This document shows, piece after piece, positions 24,034-35,939 of a DNA stretch of 64,000 bases (position 1 is its first letter; every line of letters starts with the position of its first letter). The position numbers and the translations under genes are program-made. This DNA is from Epiperipatus broadwayi. Lineage: Eukaryota; Onychophora; Udeonychophora; Euonychophora; Peripatidae. The notes beneath the pieces are model-generated. The model was not told where the DNA came from. It was given only the letters and a program-made list of their open reading frames with translations, and searched no databases. The stretch lies in NCBI GenBank assembly GCA_028023455.1, contig JAQFVV010006197.1:21075254-21139253 (forward strand), in the 5' to 3' direction.

Positions 24034-24090
24034 ATGTCTAGTCCTTCTTCAGATTATTCGGAAAAAACTCACATCCTCGATCCAGGCCAG
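24034..24090 (+). CDS. Candidate first coding exon (19 codons) with splice donor
   Basis: ATG at 24034 preceded by AAAA (favourable -3 A), encoding MSSPSSDYSEKTHILDPGQ, then CAG|GTAATT, a strong donor site, exactly in phase 0. It lies just downstream of the CpG-bearing stretch. Such short acidic or serine-rich first exons are common in animal genes with long first introns. No continuing exon was identified, so product and reality are uncertain. Confidence 0.35.
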
Positions 24091-24491
24091 GTAATTTTTT
24101 CTTTTTCGATGCTATTTCAAAAAAAGGAAATATAAACATGTAAACATTATTTTTTAAATCTTTATCTAACTTTCTCCAAATTATATATGTATTTTAAATA
24201 ACAATATGAACCACATTTTGCATTTATGCAATTATTGTATTTTGTATAATGAACTCGTTAAAAGTGAAATGAATGTAGCGTTATTTTAATTATGGAATAA
24301 TTTAATTTTGGAAACATAAAGAAGTTCGTAATATTAAGTGTTAATGATTAGAATTAACTAAATGGGGGAAGGTTTTAAATGACTTATGGGAAGGTAAAGG
24401 CAAAGTACTTGTTAATATATAAAATATTTTTTAATTATAGATTATCTAAGTTGATTGATATTGCCACGATTTTAATATCTAGATGGGAGGT

Positions 24492-24504
24492 GGGGGGGGG
24501 GGGG
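24492..24504. repeat. Poly-G run
   Basis: Thirteen G residues after GGGAGGT; the second such run in the window after 1801-1814. Confidence 0.95.
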
Positions 24505-24784
24505 TAATATTTTTAAACTTAAAAATGTGCGATCTTAAAAATAAAATTTGAATGAAAAATTTTGTATCGTCAAACTTTTGATTTTTCGGATGTTTAAATA
24601 AATAAATAAATAAAAAAAATGGCATAAATAAATAAATGATTGATTATGTACCATTAAATGAATAATTTGGATATTTATAAACAGTATCCATTTCTGAAAT
24701 GGAGTGATTCAACATCCAACCTCCTTTTAAATGCGCTTATTTTAACATAGTAAACATTAAGACAATGCTTTAGAAGTAATTTTT

Positions 24785-26640
24785 AGCAGGGTTATTCAAA
24801 TAGGATATCTCATTTGATGGTTCTTTTAGTTGTCTATTTAAAGTTTTCTTAATGACAGATGATGGGTAATCATCTTTCATAAGAGTTTGTTCTATATAGA
24901 TCTTTTATTTTTTCAATTTAGCTGATTTCTAAACAAACTTTGTTTGCCCTGTTCTATAGTGACAGTGTATTTCCTTGTTTTGTACTACTAGTGTGATATG
25001 TTAAATATTTTCCTCTATATGTGGGTTTTGTGTAAACTGTAGTTTTGATTTTGCCATGTGGAAATATTGATCAAAAGAACATTTAAGAATGCCAATTTTT
25101 ATTCTTGTTCTGATCCTATTGTGAATTTAATTAAAAGGGACATATTGTTGATGTGTTTCCAAAAAGTTGTAATACTGCTCTTCCATGTGGCCATACAACA
25201 AATGTATCACCATCATAGCAAAGCCAAATTTTAGGTGAATATGGAATCGTCTTTATAGCTGTGGTTTCAAGTTTTTTTGTGTAAGTATTGCTAATCAGGG
25301 GTGACAATGGTGAGCCCATAGCCATCTCTTGATTTTGTTGAAAAAATTCTCTGTTGTATTAAAAGTAGGTTGTTGTTATGCAGAATGTTAATAGTTCCAC
25401 TATACTATCAGTAGGAATAGTTGTTCTGGTTCATAAACTATTAACACCCATTTGAATTTTTTCTTACGTCAAAACTTCTTTACATGGTACATTTGTGAAT
25501 AATTCCATATCAAAGATTATTAGTATGTTAGTTCTTTCAATTTTCATGTTCTTGATTAATTCTACAAAGTGTTTAGAATCCTTGACAAAGAACTAAGTCT
25601 TGTATGTCAAAGGATTGAGAATTCTGAGAAGAAATCTTGACAAATTTTGCCAAAGTGAATTTCTAGAACTACCAATGAATCTTAACGGAACATGATCATT
25701 ATGGATTTTAGGTAGACCATAAGGATGAGGAAATTTGTTGTTAGTTTACTTTTTTCTGAACCACTGAACTACCTGTGATGCTTTCTAAGTAATGCTTATA
25801 CCCTGGTTTCTGTACTTGGTATCAGAATTTTTTACTAGTTTTCTGTATTGGCCTGCTGTGAGGAGTTTTTGTATTTTGTTGTCAGAATCAGTTGTATCCA
25901 TTACAACGGTTGCATTTTCTTTGTCAAGAAGGAGAATGATTATACATTTATCTACTTTGAGAGATTTAATTGTTTTCCTCTCATCACAGGATGTTTGACT
26001 TCAATTTTTGTTGCTCCTCAAGTGTTCTTTTTATCCTTCAACATAATTCTGCTGCTTCTTGTAAAGGCAATTTTTGAGTTACTTTCTCAGTGGCTGCCAT
26101 TATACCTAATAAGGAAATATTAGATGGTTTGATGGCAAAGTTTAATTATTTTTTTTTTGAAGACAGAAATTTCAGCATCTATTAGATGTTTAGAATGAAG
26201 ATTTTTAGCAGGTGAAGCTGGTACCTGCTTGTATATTATGATTTTCGATATGCCAATGTAAGTTAGCAAGTTTTTTTTTTTTTTGCATTCTTTTATTTTT
26301 CAATGTAATGTAGAACCAGCTTTTCCTACTTCTTGAGAAACTCTGTGAAGTCTTCATCAGTAAGTTTATTATTTACAAAACATTCTACATTATTAACAGA
26401 ATGCAATGCTTGATACTTGGAAAATCTTTGAGTATTTATTCTTTCTCTTAACAAAGCTTCACTTGCTCTCTAATTTTCTCAGTTCTTTGGGAGCGAATTG
26501 GAGGTTTTAGTTGCAAACTCTTCGAAAATATCTCTTCATATTTACATTTACACAAGAAAGTTAATTATTTTCTACCTTGGCTGACATTAGACATTTTTTA
26601 TAATGTCTCAAGTTTGATATAGTATGAGGTCCATATCAAA
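24785..26640 (-). pseudogene. Penelope-like element reverse transcriptase remnant
   Basis: Read right to left, in shifting frames. LLDKENATVVMDTTDSDNKI at about 25945-25885 corresponds to the conserved ADKG.ATVV region. YGLPKIHNDHVPLRFIGSS at about 25725-25665 follows. MAMGSPLSPLISN at 25325 comes next, then KIWLCYDGDTFVVWPHG near 25230-25180 where the catalytic YVDD has decayed to CYDGD. FLNVLL and RGKYLTYHTS thumb segments are near 25080-25000, and a YPSSVIKKTLNRQL segment near 24860. Order and motifs are those of Penelope RTs. The frame is broken, Asp-Asp is altered, and the GIY-YIG part is cut off near 24785. Confidence 0.85.
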
Positions 26641-26839
26641 TACTTAGTGTTTTTTTAGGAGGTTTGTAATAATGTTAGTTTAGTTATATTTATATATTAA
26701 ACTATTTCCATCATCTAATATTAGGTACTGAATGTCTTTAAAAATATTTAACTTTATTCAAATATTTCAGCTTCACTCAAATTGTTAGTAATAACATACT
26801 GGTTAGTATACACACAATGTTTCAAGTGGCATTATTTTT

Positions 26840-26984
26840 CTCTCACACATACAGGAAAATATTTAGCATTTACATCCATTTACAACAGAAACACAAAACG
26901 TGAAGTTATACCATCACTATGGAACAGAGCAAAAGAAGTTTGTTCAAAAGCCAGTGATTTGAAAAAAAAGAAAAGATCTACATA
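26840..26984 (+). pseudogene. Penelope-like RT thumb fragment, opposite orientation
   Basis: The frame reads TGKYLAFTSIYNRNTKREVI then PSLWNRAKEVCSKASDLKK, which aligns with RGKYLTYHTS...NRANKVC in the minus-strand copy at about 25000-24930. The two pieces are therefore from one family in opposite orientation, about 0.2 kb apart. Confidence 0.7.
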
Positions 26985-26999
26985 GTGTGTCTCATGTTG

Positions 27000-29395
27000 C
27001 CCTAAACTGGAGTTCTAAAATAAGAAAATCTAATTTATTAAATTTGTAAAAATTTAGTAGACAGATAATTCAATTTTGACTTGACTATCTTGTTTTAACA
27101 AGAAATCACTGCATTAAATTGACTCGCTCTTAGCATCAATATGTTAAAATTAGAACTGAACTTGGTTTCTATCTATGCATCTTTTCATGATTCTGATTTT
27201 CAGTCTGTGAATGTAAAAACAAATATGAATTTTAAATAAATGTAATAATATGATTATAGGTTATTTATTTACATATATATCATTATTATTCCTATTTGCA
27301 ATCACTCATCAATAAGTATAATCATTCTAACTCCTCAAGATTATTTTTTTAAAAAAAAAAGGTGGAAAGATAAAATATATATATATTAAAGATGAGTTTT
27401 GCAATGAGTGACAATCCAATACTTACATGTGGATCCTTTAATCTTTTAACTTTTTCTGTAGTAAACTTTACCTTTCAAAACACTTCAAAATGTTTCTAAT
27501 TCTATTCTATCATCACCATCCATATATTATCAATGAAAGCAATTAATATTCCATCTCTTTAAACTATCTTTAAGAAAATTTTTAAATATAAATATAATCT
27601 TCTTTTCAATAATCATGCTCAAATTCATCATAAAGTAAATTTTTAAAAGTTTCTTAAATTCATTCAGTTCACATGCCCATTCTGATGAAGATATACCTTT
27701 ATAATAGTAAATTCAGTAGTAATATATCTGCAAGCTGAAGAATAATCTCATGATTTTGCTATTATTGTTTTAGAATGTTATATAACATAAATGAAAATTT
27801 TCTAATGTCTTTAGATCAATAGTAGATCCATGTATTTATATATAATAATGCATAAAAGTATAAATATTTAATAAAAGAATGGATAATCTATCCAGTTAAT
27901 GTAAATAGTATTAAATCCAATTTTGAATTTTATGTCACATAAATCATTATGCATTAAATGTGTCTATTGTTCATTATGAGATCTAACATAATATGCATTT
28001 TATGTTAGTATAAGCTTTTCCTCAAGTGCCCTATACTTTAGTGGTTAAGTTGCAAATAAATAAAGTCATATATCACATGACCTCATTAGATAATGGTGCT
28101 TAATTTGTATGTAAAATGTAAACATCATTATTTTTGTCAGTTTATGACAATAATCACTAGGGCAAATGAGGTGTTTCTGTTTGTAGAGTGAAATATGAAT
28201 TGCATTGATGCTGATGATAATAATTTATAATTATTTACCTGTTATAAAATTCTATATTTAGTAAAATATGATTAATAATTCATTTATTATATATATTCTA
28301 TTAATTTTAACAACTCTAAACATATAACAGTTATTAAATATGTGACTTGAGAATATGCAATAATAATATTTATGAAGTAATAATCTTGAGAATCAAGTAA
28401 ACGTGATCCCATTTTTATCTGATTATAGATAAAGGAGAAGTCAGTCATGCAAAATATTATGATTGTATATATATCAGAAGATTATTACTTTATAGATGTT
28501 ATATGTATAATATAATAATTTTCTTTTTCAACCTTTATTCATAAATTCCAGGTCTTGAATAATGAACCATATATTGGTAATAAACATTTCAGCACCTCTT
28601 ATCTTAACTGTTCACCAATATAAAATGACTTAAATAGACTAGAAATTATATATATGTATAATATTTTTGCTTATAAATGTTACTGTTTATATTAATCTAT
28701 AATAAAAGGATATAGTAAATTGTACATTTTGAGAAGATAAAAGAATCCAATATCTTTATATATACTTTCACATAGAAAGACATTCTATTCTACTAAATAT
28801 TACATATACAAAATTATATATATATATTTAGATTATAAAGTCACTCATTAATAATCTGATTTGATGATAATTTTATTATACTAGTATTTAAGAAGATTAG
28901 CTATTTTTCAAATAATGTTTAAAATTGATTATATTTTGTTTTTACCTATTATAACTAAAAAATGTTAAGCAATATTTATAAATAAAAAAATCCAGGTAGT
29001 TTGAACATAATTCTCTTTTAGAGCAGGTCAGTTAATATGCCACTATTTTCTAGTGATATTCTGAAATAAATATTTTAATATTATTTAATTTCAATACCAT
29101 AAAAGATTATATTTCTCATGTTACTGACTTATTAGCTCTGAAGGAAATAATCTTCATATATGCATGCTAAAAGAATTCTTTGCAACTCACATTTTCTATA
29201 AATTATTTTATTAAACTTGCAAACAATAGCTTTGCCTTAGTCTACAAATTGATAAGTGTAAATCATTTTCATCTGATTCTTGATATGTTATATGGATAAG
29301 AGAGTAATCATTATTATATTGTATGAATGGAAGGTTACATAACTCTTAGCAAAAATCTTAATCTAACCAACAAATATTTTCAGATAATGCAAATA
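27000..29395. other. Long AT-rich non-coding stretch
   Basis: No frame or motif supported. A short segment at 28064-28084 (AAGTCATATATCACATGACC) resembles the termini of family B repeats. Confidence 0.5.
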
Positions 29396-29885
29396 GTATG
29401 GAAAATCAAGTCATACATCACATGACTTAACTAGCTTTTATTTACAAATTCAAAATGAGTATGCTAATAGCTCTAAATACAAGCTAATTAATTCACGTGA
29501 TGTATGATTTGGTTTTCCTTACTATTGTAGTTTGGTTTTTAAGCCTTTGGTGATGTTATATACTAAGGTTATTAATATATAATGTTTTGAATTTAGTTCA
29601 GTCCCATATGGTTATTTAAGTTAGATAGCTGTATTTGAAGGCATATAGATGTCTGGAAATTTCAGATTTTCTACTTAATAGTTAAGTATTCGATAAATGC
29701 TGGGTTTGAGTTTGTATTTTAGATCTAATGTCTGAATGTCCTAGCGCTCACTGATGAGAGTCATTAGCTTGAAACCGGTTTGGGGATAGGGATAATTCTA
29801 GATAGAGTTTTTAAATGCTTTCTCTTATGGCATTTATTGAAAAAGCTTGTTTAGAGCTATTAGTATGCTCATTATATTAGATAAT
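29395..29885 (+). mobile_element. Family B foldback element, copy 1, with hammerhead-like motif
   Basis: Starts with an inverted pair around AAGTCATACATCACATGAC and its near complement ACGTGATGTATGATTT at 29496. Subterminal blocks 29453-29485 and 29845-29875 are inverted repeats (ATGAGTATGCTAATAGCTC and complement). A hammerhead-like motif sits between them at 29744-29786. No protein frame. Copy 2 at 39.9-40.5 kb shares this layout. Confidence 0.7.
29744..29786 (+). ncRNA. Hammerhead-like motif, family B copy 1
   Basis: Stem I CUCA/UGGG, exact core CUGAUGA, a weak stem II with G-U pairs (GAGU/GCUU), GAAAC, a two-base loop and GUU as cleavage triplet. The core is complete; stems are short. 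Activity is uncertain. Confidence 0.45.
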
Positions 29886-30765
29886 GCAAATATAAATTCT
29901 ATTATTTTTAATTATGACATAAATAAATAATGACTGTTCTATATATAATGTTGAAAATACATAATGTTTGTAAGTAATAATTTTCAAATGCACATATTAT
30001 AAGAATCCTTTACAAGTCAGCTTTTGTAGAAGTCAATACTCTCTAATATTAATGTACAAATCAAAGAAGAAGAATCAACTTCATCTGATTCTCAAAATAT
30101 TATATAGGCAGTAGACTAATCTCTATTTGAAAATTTATTAAAGTGACTTCTAGAAAGACTAAATTATAGCGAATTTTTATAGTATGTTAATTTAAGATTA
30201 TTATTTAAAAATATTATATATTTTCAACATTACATATTTAGAAACTGTTATTTGTTTAGATGATTGTTAAAATTAATAAAATTAACAAGAAAATACAACA
30301 CATCTTATTTTTAAAGTATGATACTTGTTATTTCATTTTACATCAAACTAATGTAATAATGATGATGATGATATTGATGATGATGATGAACTGTCTATGC
30401 TGGTCCATTTTTGCTTACTCAATATTTTACAATGTTGGTTTTTAAACTACAGATTGTTTAAACATGTTATGTATTATTAAATACATTAACATAAGATAAA
30501 TAACTTTTAAAACATTTTAAAATCTTTACTGTATTTTTAAAAAAAAAATAATTACATAATTTTATTAACAAATATTTAGGAAGAAGTATAAAAAAAATAA
30601 TGGAAAAGAGTAATGTATGCAAAAGGGTTAATAAAAATAGTATGGAGGTACAAATGTTTAAATGTAATATAGGGGATTTAAACATAGACTTTCAAAATCC
30701 CTTCTGCTATCCACTCTATCTCATATAATTGATACACCTGACCACATACATGTGAAAGAGATGAA

Positions 30766-30772
30766 TGATCTT

Positions 30773-30813
<41 letters not shown>

Positions 30814-30840
30814 GCTGAATCAGAATTCATCAGTTCATCT
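30766..30840 (-). ncRNA. Hammerhead-like motif, family D copy 3 left, with AT repeat in stem III
   Basis: Minus strand: GAACUGAUGA, a stem II remnant (AUUCUGAUUCAGCAC), then an (AT)n tract exactly where the short AUACAUAU stem III should be, then UUGAAGAUC. Microsatellite growth replaced stem III. Confidence 0.55.
30774..30811. repeat. (AT)n microsatellite
   Basis: About 38 bp of AT dinucleotides inside a family D element arm. Confidence 0.98.
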
Positions 30841-31547
30841 ATATCATCATTTCCCACACACATATATAATCAGTGCTCACTGTATATTAATATAAAAAAA
30901 TCTTCAAATTTTAATGGACAGGCTTCAATATACTCCACCCTCCAACTCCTCAGCTGTCCATACTATTGAAAATCTGATGATGGTATGCCCAAATCCCTTG
31001 TTGATGTTGATATTATAATCATGCCCATGTTGACCTTAAGTCACTCTGACCCTCATGTATAGGACATTGTTCATTCAAATACGCAGAAGAGGGGTAGGCA
31101 GGATATAGACTGAATCTAATATTTTTGAAATGCAAGCATAATTCATGTACTTGGAGTTTAAATGTAATATAGGGGATTTGAATACAGACTTTCAAGATCC
31201 CTTTTGCTATCATGTGTTCAAATTCTTTATATTACATTTAAACTCCAAGTGTATGCTTATATTTCAAAAATATTACAGATTCAGCCAATATCCTGCCCAT
31301 CCCTCTTCTGTGTATTTGAATAGACAAGGTCATATACATGAGGGGTCAGAGTGACTTAAGGTCAACATTGGCATGACTACAAGATTGTTTTTAACTAGAA
31401 ATTTGGACATACCATCATCAGATTTTTAATGGTATGGATAGCTGAAGAGTTGGAGGATGGAGTAGATTGAAGTCTGTCCATTAAATTTAAAGAATTGCTA
31501 TCTTAATATAAACTGAGCATTGATTATATACGTGTGCAGGAAATGAT

Positions 31548-31602
31548 GATCTGGACCAACTGATGAGTGCTGGTTCAGCACAAAATCTGTATATTGGAGA
31601 TC
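31548..31602 (+). ncRNA. Hammerhead-like motif, family D copy 3 right (near-intact)
   Basis: Outer GAUCU/AGAUC pairing, stem I CCAA/UUGG, exact CUGAUGA, perfect stem II GUGCUG-GUU-CAGCAC, then AAAA in place of GAAA and an altered stem III (AUCUGUAUA). As in the 13.58-kb copy, G12 is A, so the two may share an inactive parent. Confidence 0.65.
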
Positions 31603-31829
31603 ATTTATTTCTTTTGCATGTATGTGGTCAGGTTATCAGTTATATAAGTGGATAGCAAAAGGAATTTTGAAAGTCTGTGTTCAAATACCCTATATTACAT
31701 TTAAACTCCAAGTATATAAACTATGCTTGTATTTAAAAAATGGTTTAAATGATAATTTATTTTTAGAAGCTTCAGGTAACAAAGATTATCTAGCATTTGA
31801 CAGCATCACCCTATGAGTGTCATCTTTGT

Positions 31830-33880
31830 AAATAGTCCAAGTTAAATCATCAGATTAATTTTTAACTATTTATTGTCCTCAGTAAGAATAATTGTTTTAC
31901 ATAAAGAATGGGCAATAGTATAAAAATAGTTTAAATATTAGACTCTACCATCTGATACCTATTAATTTCTGATATTTATATGAATGACTGAACAAAGGGG
32001 ATTAATTAGCTCTATCAAGTTTCATAATATGACAGCTGGATGAGTCAGCATTATTTTATCTTATTACAAAAAAAATTGAGTGAATTGAAAAAAATACTCA
32101 ATTTTAATTTACAAACAGTAGTAAAGCTTATTCAAAAAGAGTAATTTTGTATTATAATGGTAGTTTTTTGTATCTTTGGTAAGGCAATAAGAAATGTTGG
32201 AGTAGTAAACTTTTGTTTTGCATTTATATAATTATTACTTTACAAAAATAGTGTTCTATGTATAATAATAGATTAACATTAAAATAGATGTTTAATAGTT
32301 GATAAGGGCATAAAACCATTTGCTGAAGAATGCTTTTAATGTATAATTATTAATATATATTTATATAGCTGTTATATATGTGTATATTGTTATTTTTTAT
32401 CATTTATACAAAAAACAGCATATGGTCTTTATTAATTTCCATTTTTTAATAATATTATTAAAAACATATAAAGTATAAACCATGATAACTATTACACTTC
32501 ATTCCAAGTCCTCACATCACTTATAATAGCTTACATTTTGTTGTTAAGCTTTGATTACAACAGAATACATATTATTTATTGAACTGCAGATGTACAGTAC
32601 TTTTCGAGATGCACACACATATATAATAGAGATGCTAGTATGCATACATAAATTAAGATTATAGTATAAACAAAATTAAAAAATAATATTAATAATAAAT
32701 TTAAAGAGCACATTTGCATATATATTTACTGCTTGCATGTTCATTCTTTTATTTTTAAAAATAAAATAAATAGTGAATTGTCAAAGTTTTATCATAATTA
32801 AATATACTTTGAGCAAAATTTTTTTTGCTTCAGTAACTTTTTTCCCCCTTTGGAAATGTAATAAACTATTTCAATTAGCAGCAATGTCCTTTCTAGTTGT
32901 TTTGATATTTTTAAATTCATATTAATTTTGGACTCTATTTAATCACTCCTACTTATTCTTCAAACTTTAAACTTTCTGATCCAATAGAAGAATAATTACA
33001 ATTCTTTTTTCACTATTGATGATTGATAACTTTATCACTTAAGAAAAATACTTTACTAATTTTAATAATAATAAGTCAGATGCCACATGCTCTTAATTTT
33101 ACTAATTTTATTAAATTCCATAAAGCTTTTAGCTTTACATTTACATATCTCTCATTAAATGTATCATTTTAAAAATTTTAATTGATTAAATTAAACTTTT
33201 AATTTTTGCTTAGTAAACATTTTACTACATGAAACATTGTATACATAACATCTGGAAAAGATAAATTTAAAAATAAAATCTATGAGCTTTCAGTGCAAGC
33301 TGAGACAATGTTATTAATAAATGTAATCACATACAATGCTCTGAGATAGCAAAATGACTGCTGCCATAAAGTAATATTTATTAAATTTATGAACTTTAAT
33401 GATTTTTTGTTTATTTATATTTTTTCAGATAGTGTTTGACTAAAATAATGTGTATTGATACAATATATATTATGACTTCATTGTATCTAACATTTTTTTT
33501 TTGTGAAAAGTAATTATGTTTAAAACTTGTTTAGGTTTTTACAAAACAAGAGAATATATGTATAAAGGAAGTAATTTGTATGATTTATTTTATAAACTAA
33601 TATTTATAAGCAGAAAAGATGCAAATAATAAAGTTCTGGAAAAATAAATATTGATTAAGTTATTATATAGAAAATGAATTTAATATTCATGTTGGTATTA
33701 AGTATGATAAGAATAATTTTAAAACTAAAACTATCCAATGGATGAAGGTAATGTTATTGAAATAGGTTTGAAAAAAAAAATAGATTTCAAGTTTTAGATG
33801 TTCTGCAAGCTAAAATCTAAGAAAAGAAAACATGATGGATAACAGGTTTTGTTTGGTTTATTGGCTGAGAGATTTTGATT
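31830..33880. other. Long AT-rich non-coding stretch
   Basis: No supported gene. At 33072-33180 an AAGTCAGATGCCACATG segment and an AGCTTTTAGCTTTACATTTACA block look like a decayed family B terminus. Confidence 0.45.
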
Positions 33881-33886
33881 TTAATG

Positions 33887-34291
33887 CTTTAGAACAGGGG
33901 TTCCCAACTTTTTTGCACTTAAGAGCACATTCTATAATATCGGCCAAGTGGTGGGCACCATTTATTTTTTTCAACCAGATGGCAGGCACTATTTATTTAT
34001 CAGTGTAAATTTATAGTTGGATATTATTAATAATACACATAATGTACAAAAAAATATTTATTTTAAAAATAAAATTTTAACATATAATTAACATTTATAT
34101 ATTTACGCTGTAAAAGTATATATGTCCTACAATTTGATTACAATATAATTTATAAGAAAGTTTAAAAATTTAATTTATTTGTGTCAGATAAATAATTTTT
34201 TATTGTGTTCGGATAGCGGCGGGCACACATAAAATGGTCTGCGGGCACCATGGTGCCTGTGGGCATAGGGTTGGGGACCCCTGCTTTAGAA
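33887..34291. mobile_element. Non-autonomous hAT element with 8-bp target duplication
   Basis: The element is 33895-34283 (389 bp). Ends are CAGGGGTTCCCAAC and GTTGGGGACCCCTG, imperfect terminal inverted repeats of the hAT type. Both sides are flanked by CTTTAGAA (33887-33894 and 34284-34291), a perfect 8-bp duplication diagnostic of hAT insertion. Inside, GTGGGCACC and related blocks repeat near both ends. No transposase; mobilised in trans. The 80-codon minus-strand frame crossing its right end is spurious. Confidence 0.93.
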
Positions 34292-34299
34292 GATCTATT

Positions 34300-35870
34300 A
34301 CACTGCATCACAATAAAATGAAATAAGAAAGTCATGTGACATTTTGTTTGTGTTACCAAAACGTATGATAAAACAAAAAGATTTAATTGGTGATGGAAGA
34401 CCACGTGTTCAAATCTTCTAGTATGTCATATATATATATGAGTTTTAGTTAAATAAAAATGAAAAAAACTCCAAAAATTAATAAATATTTTAGATGAAAT
34501 TTTGACTTGTGCTATCATTTGAAATTTAGAATCTGATGTAATCTATAGATTTTTAAAATACAAGTTTCATCAGAGAAAAAAAATATAATGACAAAATTAT
34601 TTAAATGTAGAACATTTAGGGTGATATATTTATCATGCAAAAATGTTATTATTAAAGATTATAAAGGGAAGTCTACATACTATAGCGTTTCTACTGAAAT
34701 AATTTGGAATAGACATTGTGCGTGTTGACATATTTTAAATATATATATTATTGTTATTGTTTTTAAATTTAATTGATTGAGAAAATAACTCATTATAGAA
34801 ATGAAGTTATAGCTTGAGTAATTTTTTTTAGAAAAATGTAGGAACAAACAATGAATAAAAAATAATAATTTAAAAAATATTATATATTATATATATGCTG
34901 CCTATAAATTATTCTATAATAAAAATTAATGATAGATCATTTAATTATTTAGCTTCCACAATATATGTTAAAACAAGAGCAATCTTCTATTCTAAGCGCC
35001 ATCTATAGTAATCTTGAGTAATCAGTGATTGTCTGATGATAATGCATTTAAATTCATATACCCCAAACTGTTCCCTGATTTTAAATGCGGTATAATATCT
35101 AGTAATAATCGATTAATCAAGTTTTTTAAAAAGGTAGTAGAAAGTAGCTTTTGCTTTATCAAGTCTTAATTTTGTTACTCAAGAATTATTTTAACACAGC
35201 ATGGACAATTTTTGTTTTAATTATATTTTTCCCCTAAAAAATATTTACACCAATAATTGATGATTTCAATTTTCATAGCCACAAAAGTCATTATGATTTT
35301 CCGATTGCACTCAGTTTTATCAAATAAAAATATCCTAAATTATGTTGTCCACTTATTATAAAAACAGCATTATTAAGATTTTTTGCTGCTTTAGAAGAAT
35401 TCTTCATAAAATCGAAATGGAGGCAGTTAGTGTAACATTTAGATGCATTGCATTTGCATGGTGAATACTTTGATAATATAATTTAATGATTAACCTTTCT
35501 AATCAAATAAAGGTAATTGTGAACTCAGTGCCCACCTTTATTAAAAAGTATATCATATTATAATCTTATTTATTTTCACTGCCAAGGCATTGGCACCCAG
35601 CTGCACAATCCAAATTAACCTAGGATCATTATTTTTATGCTAAAAAGTTAAATATATATCAATTGTTATTGAGTGGCTAATTGGTTGGCTATGGGTGACC
35701 TATCTGAGGAAAAAATTCTAAATTAGATTATGACTTGGAAATTTTCCAAGATTTCCCCATCCCAAACTCAAACCTAAGATCATGAATATTACAAGCATAT
35801 TGGCTAAACATTATGTCATGATAATTTATTTTTTTTCATCGATTTTTGTATACAGAAGTTTAAAGCAAAT
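34300..35870. other. AT-rich non-coding stretch
   Basis: No supported gene. The part at 35755-35815 vaguely resembles the minus-strand SINE family, but too weakly to call. Confidence 0.45.
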
Positions 35871-35879
35871 TATAAGATG

Positions 35880-35930
35880 AACTTTTTATAGATTTAGAAA
35901 AAGCATTTGACAAAGTAAACTGTAAGCTAA
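35880..35930 (+). pseudogene. Tiny LINE RT motif-A fragment
   Basis: The plus frame reads LFIDLEKAFDKVNCKLN, the canonical non-LTR RT motif A, then a stop. Nothing else of the domain is recognisable on either side, so this is a conserved splinter of an old LINE. Confidence 0.6.
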
Positions 35931-35939
35931 ATTAAAAAA

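Larger units (their letters stand above)
30655..31712. mobile_element. Family D palindromic element, copy 3 (about 1.05 kb)
   Basis: A giant imperfect palindrome. The left arm is about 30655-31170 and the right arm about 31228-31712, centred near 31200, with AGTTTAAATGTAATATA at outer ends and at the centre. The outer start (30655-30712) also recurs in direct orientation at 31156-31211, giving a ~501-bp unit followed by the start of a second unit before the inversion. Each arm has one hammerhead-like motif. Overlapping short frames (for example 31145-31354) are palindrome by-products. Confidence 0.8.

Noticed and set aside
34162-34404. 80-codon minus-strand frame
   Set aside because: Crosses the right end of the hAT insertion, so it cannot be an inherited gene.
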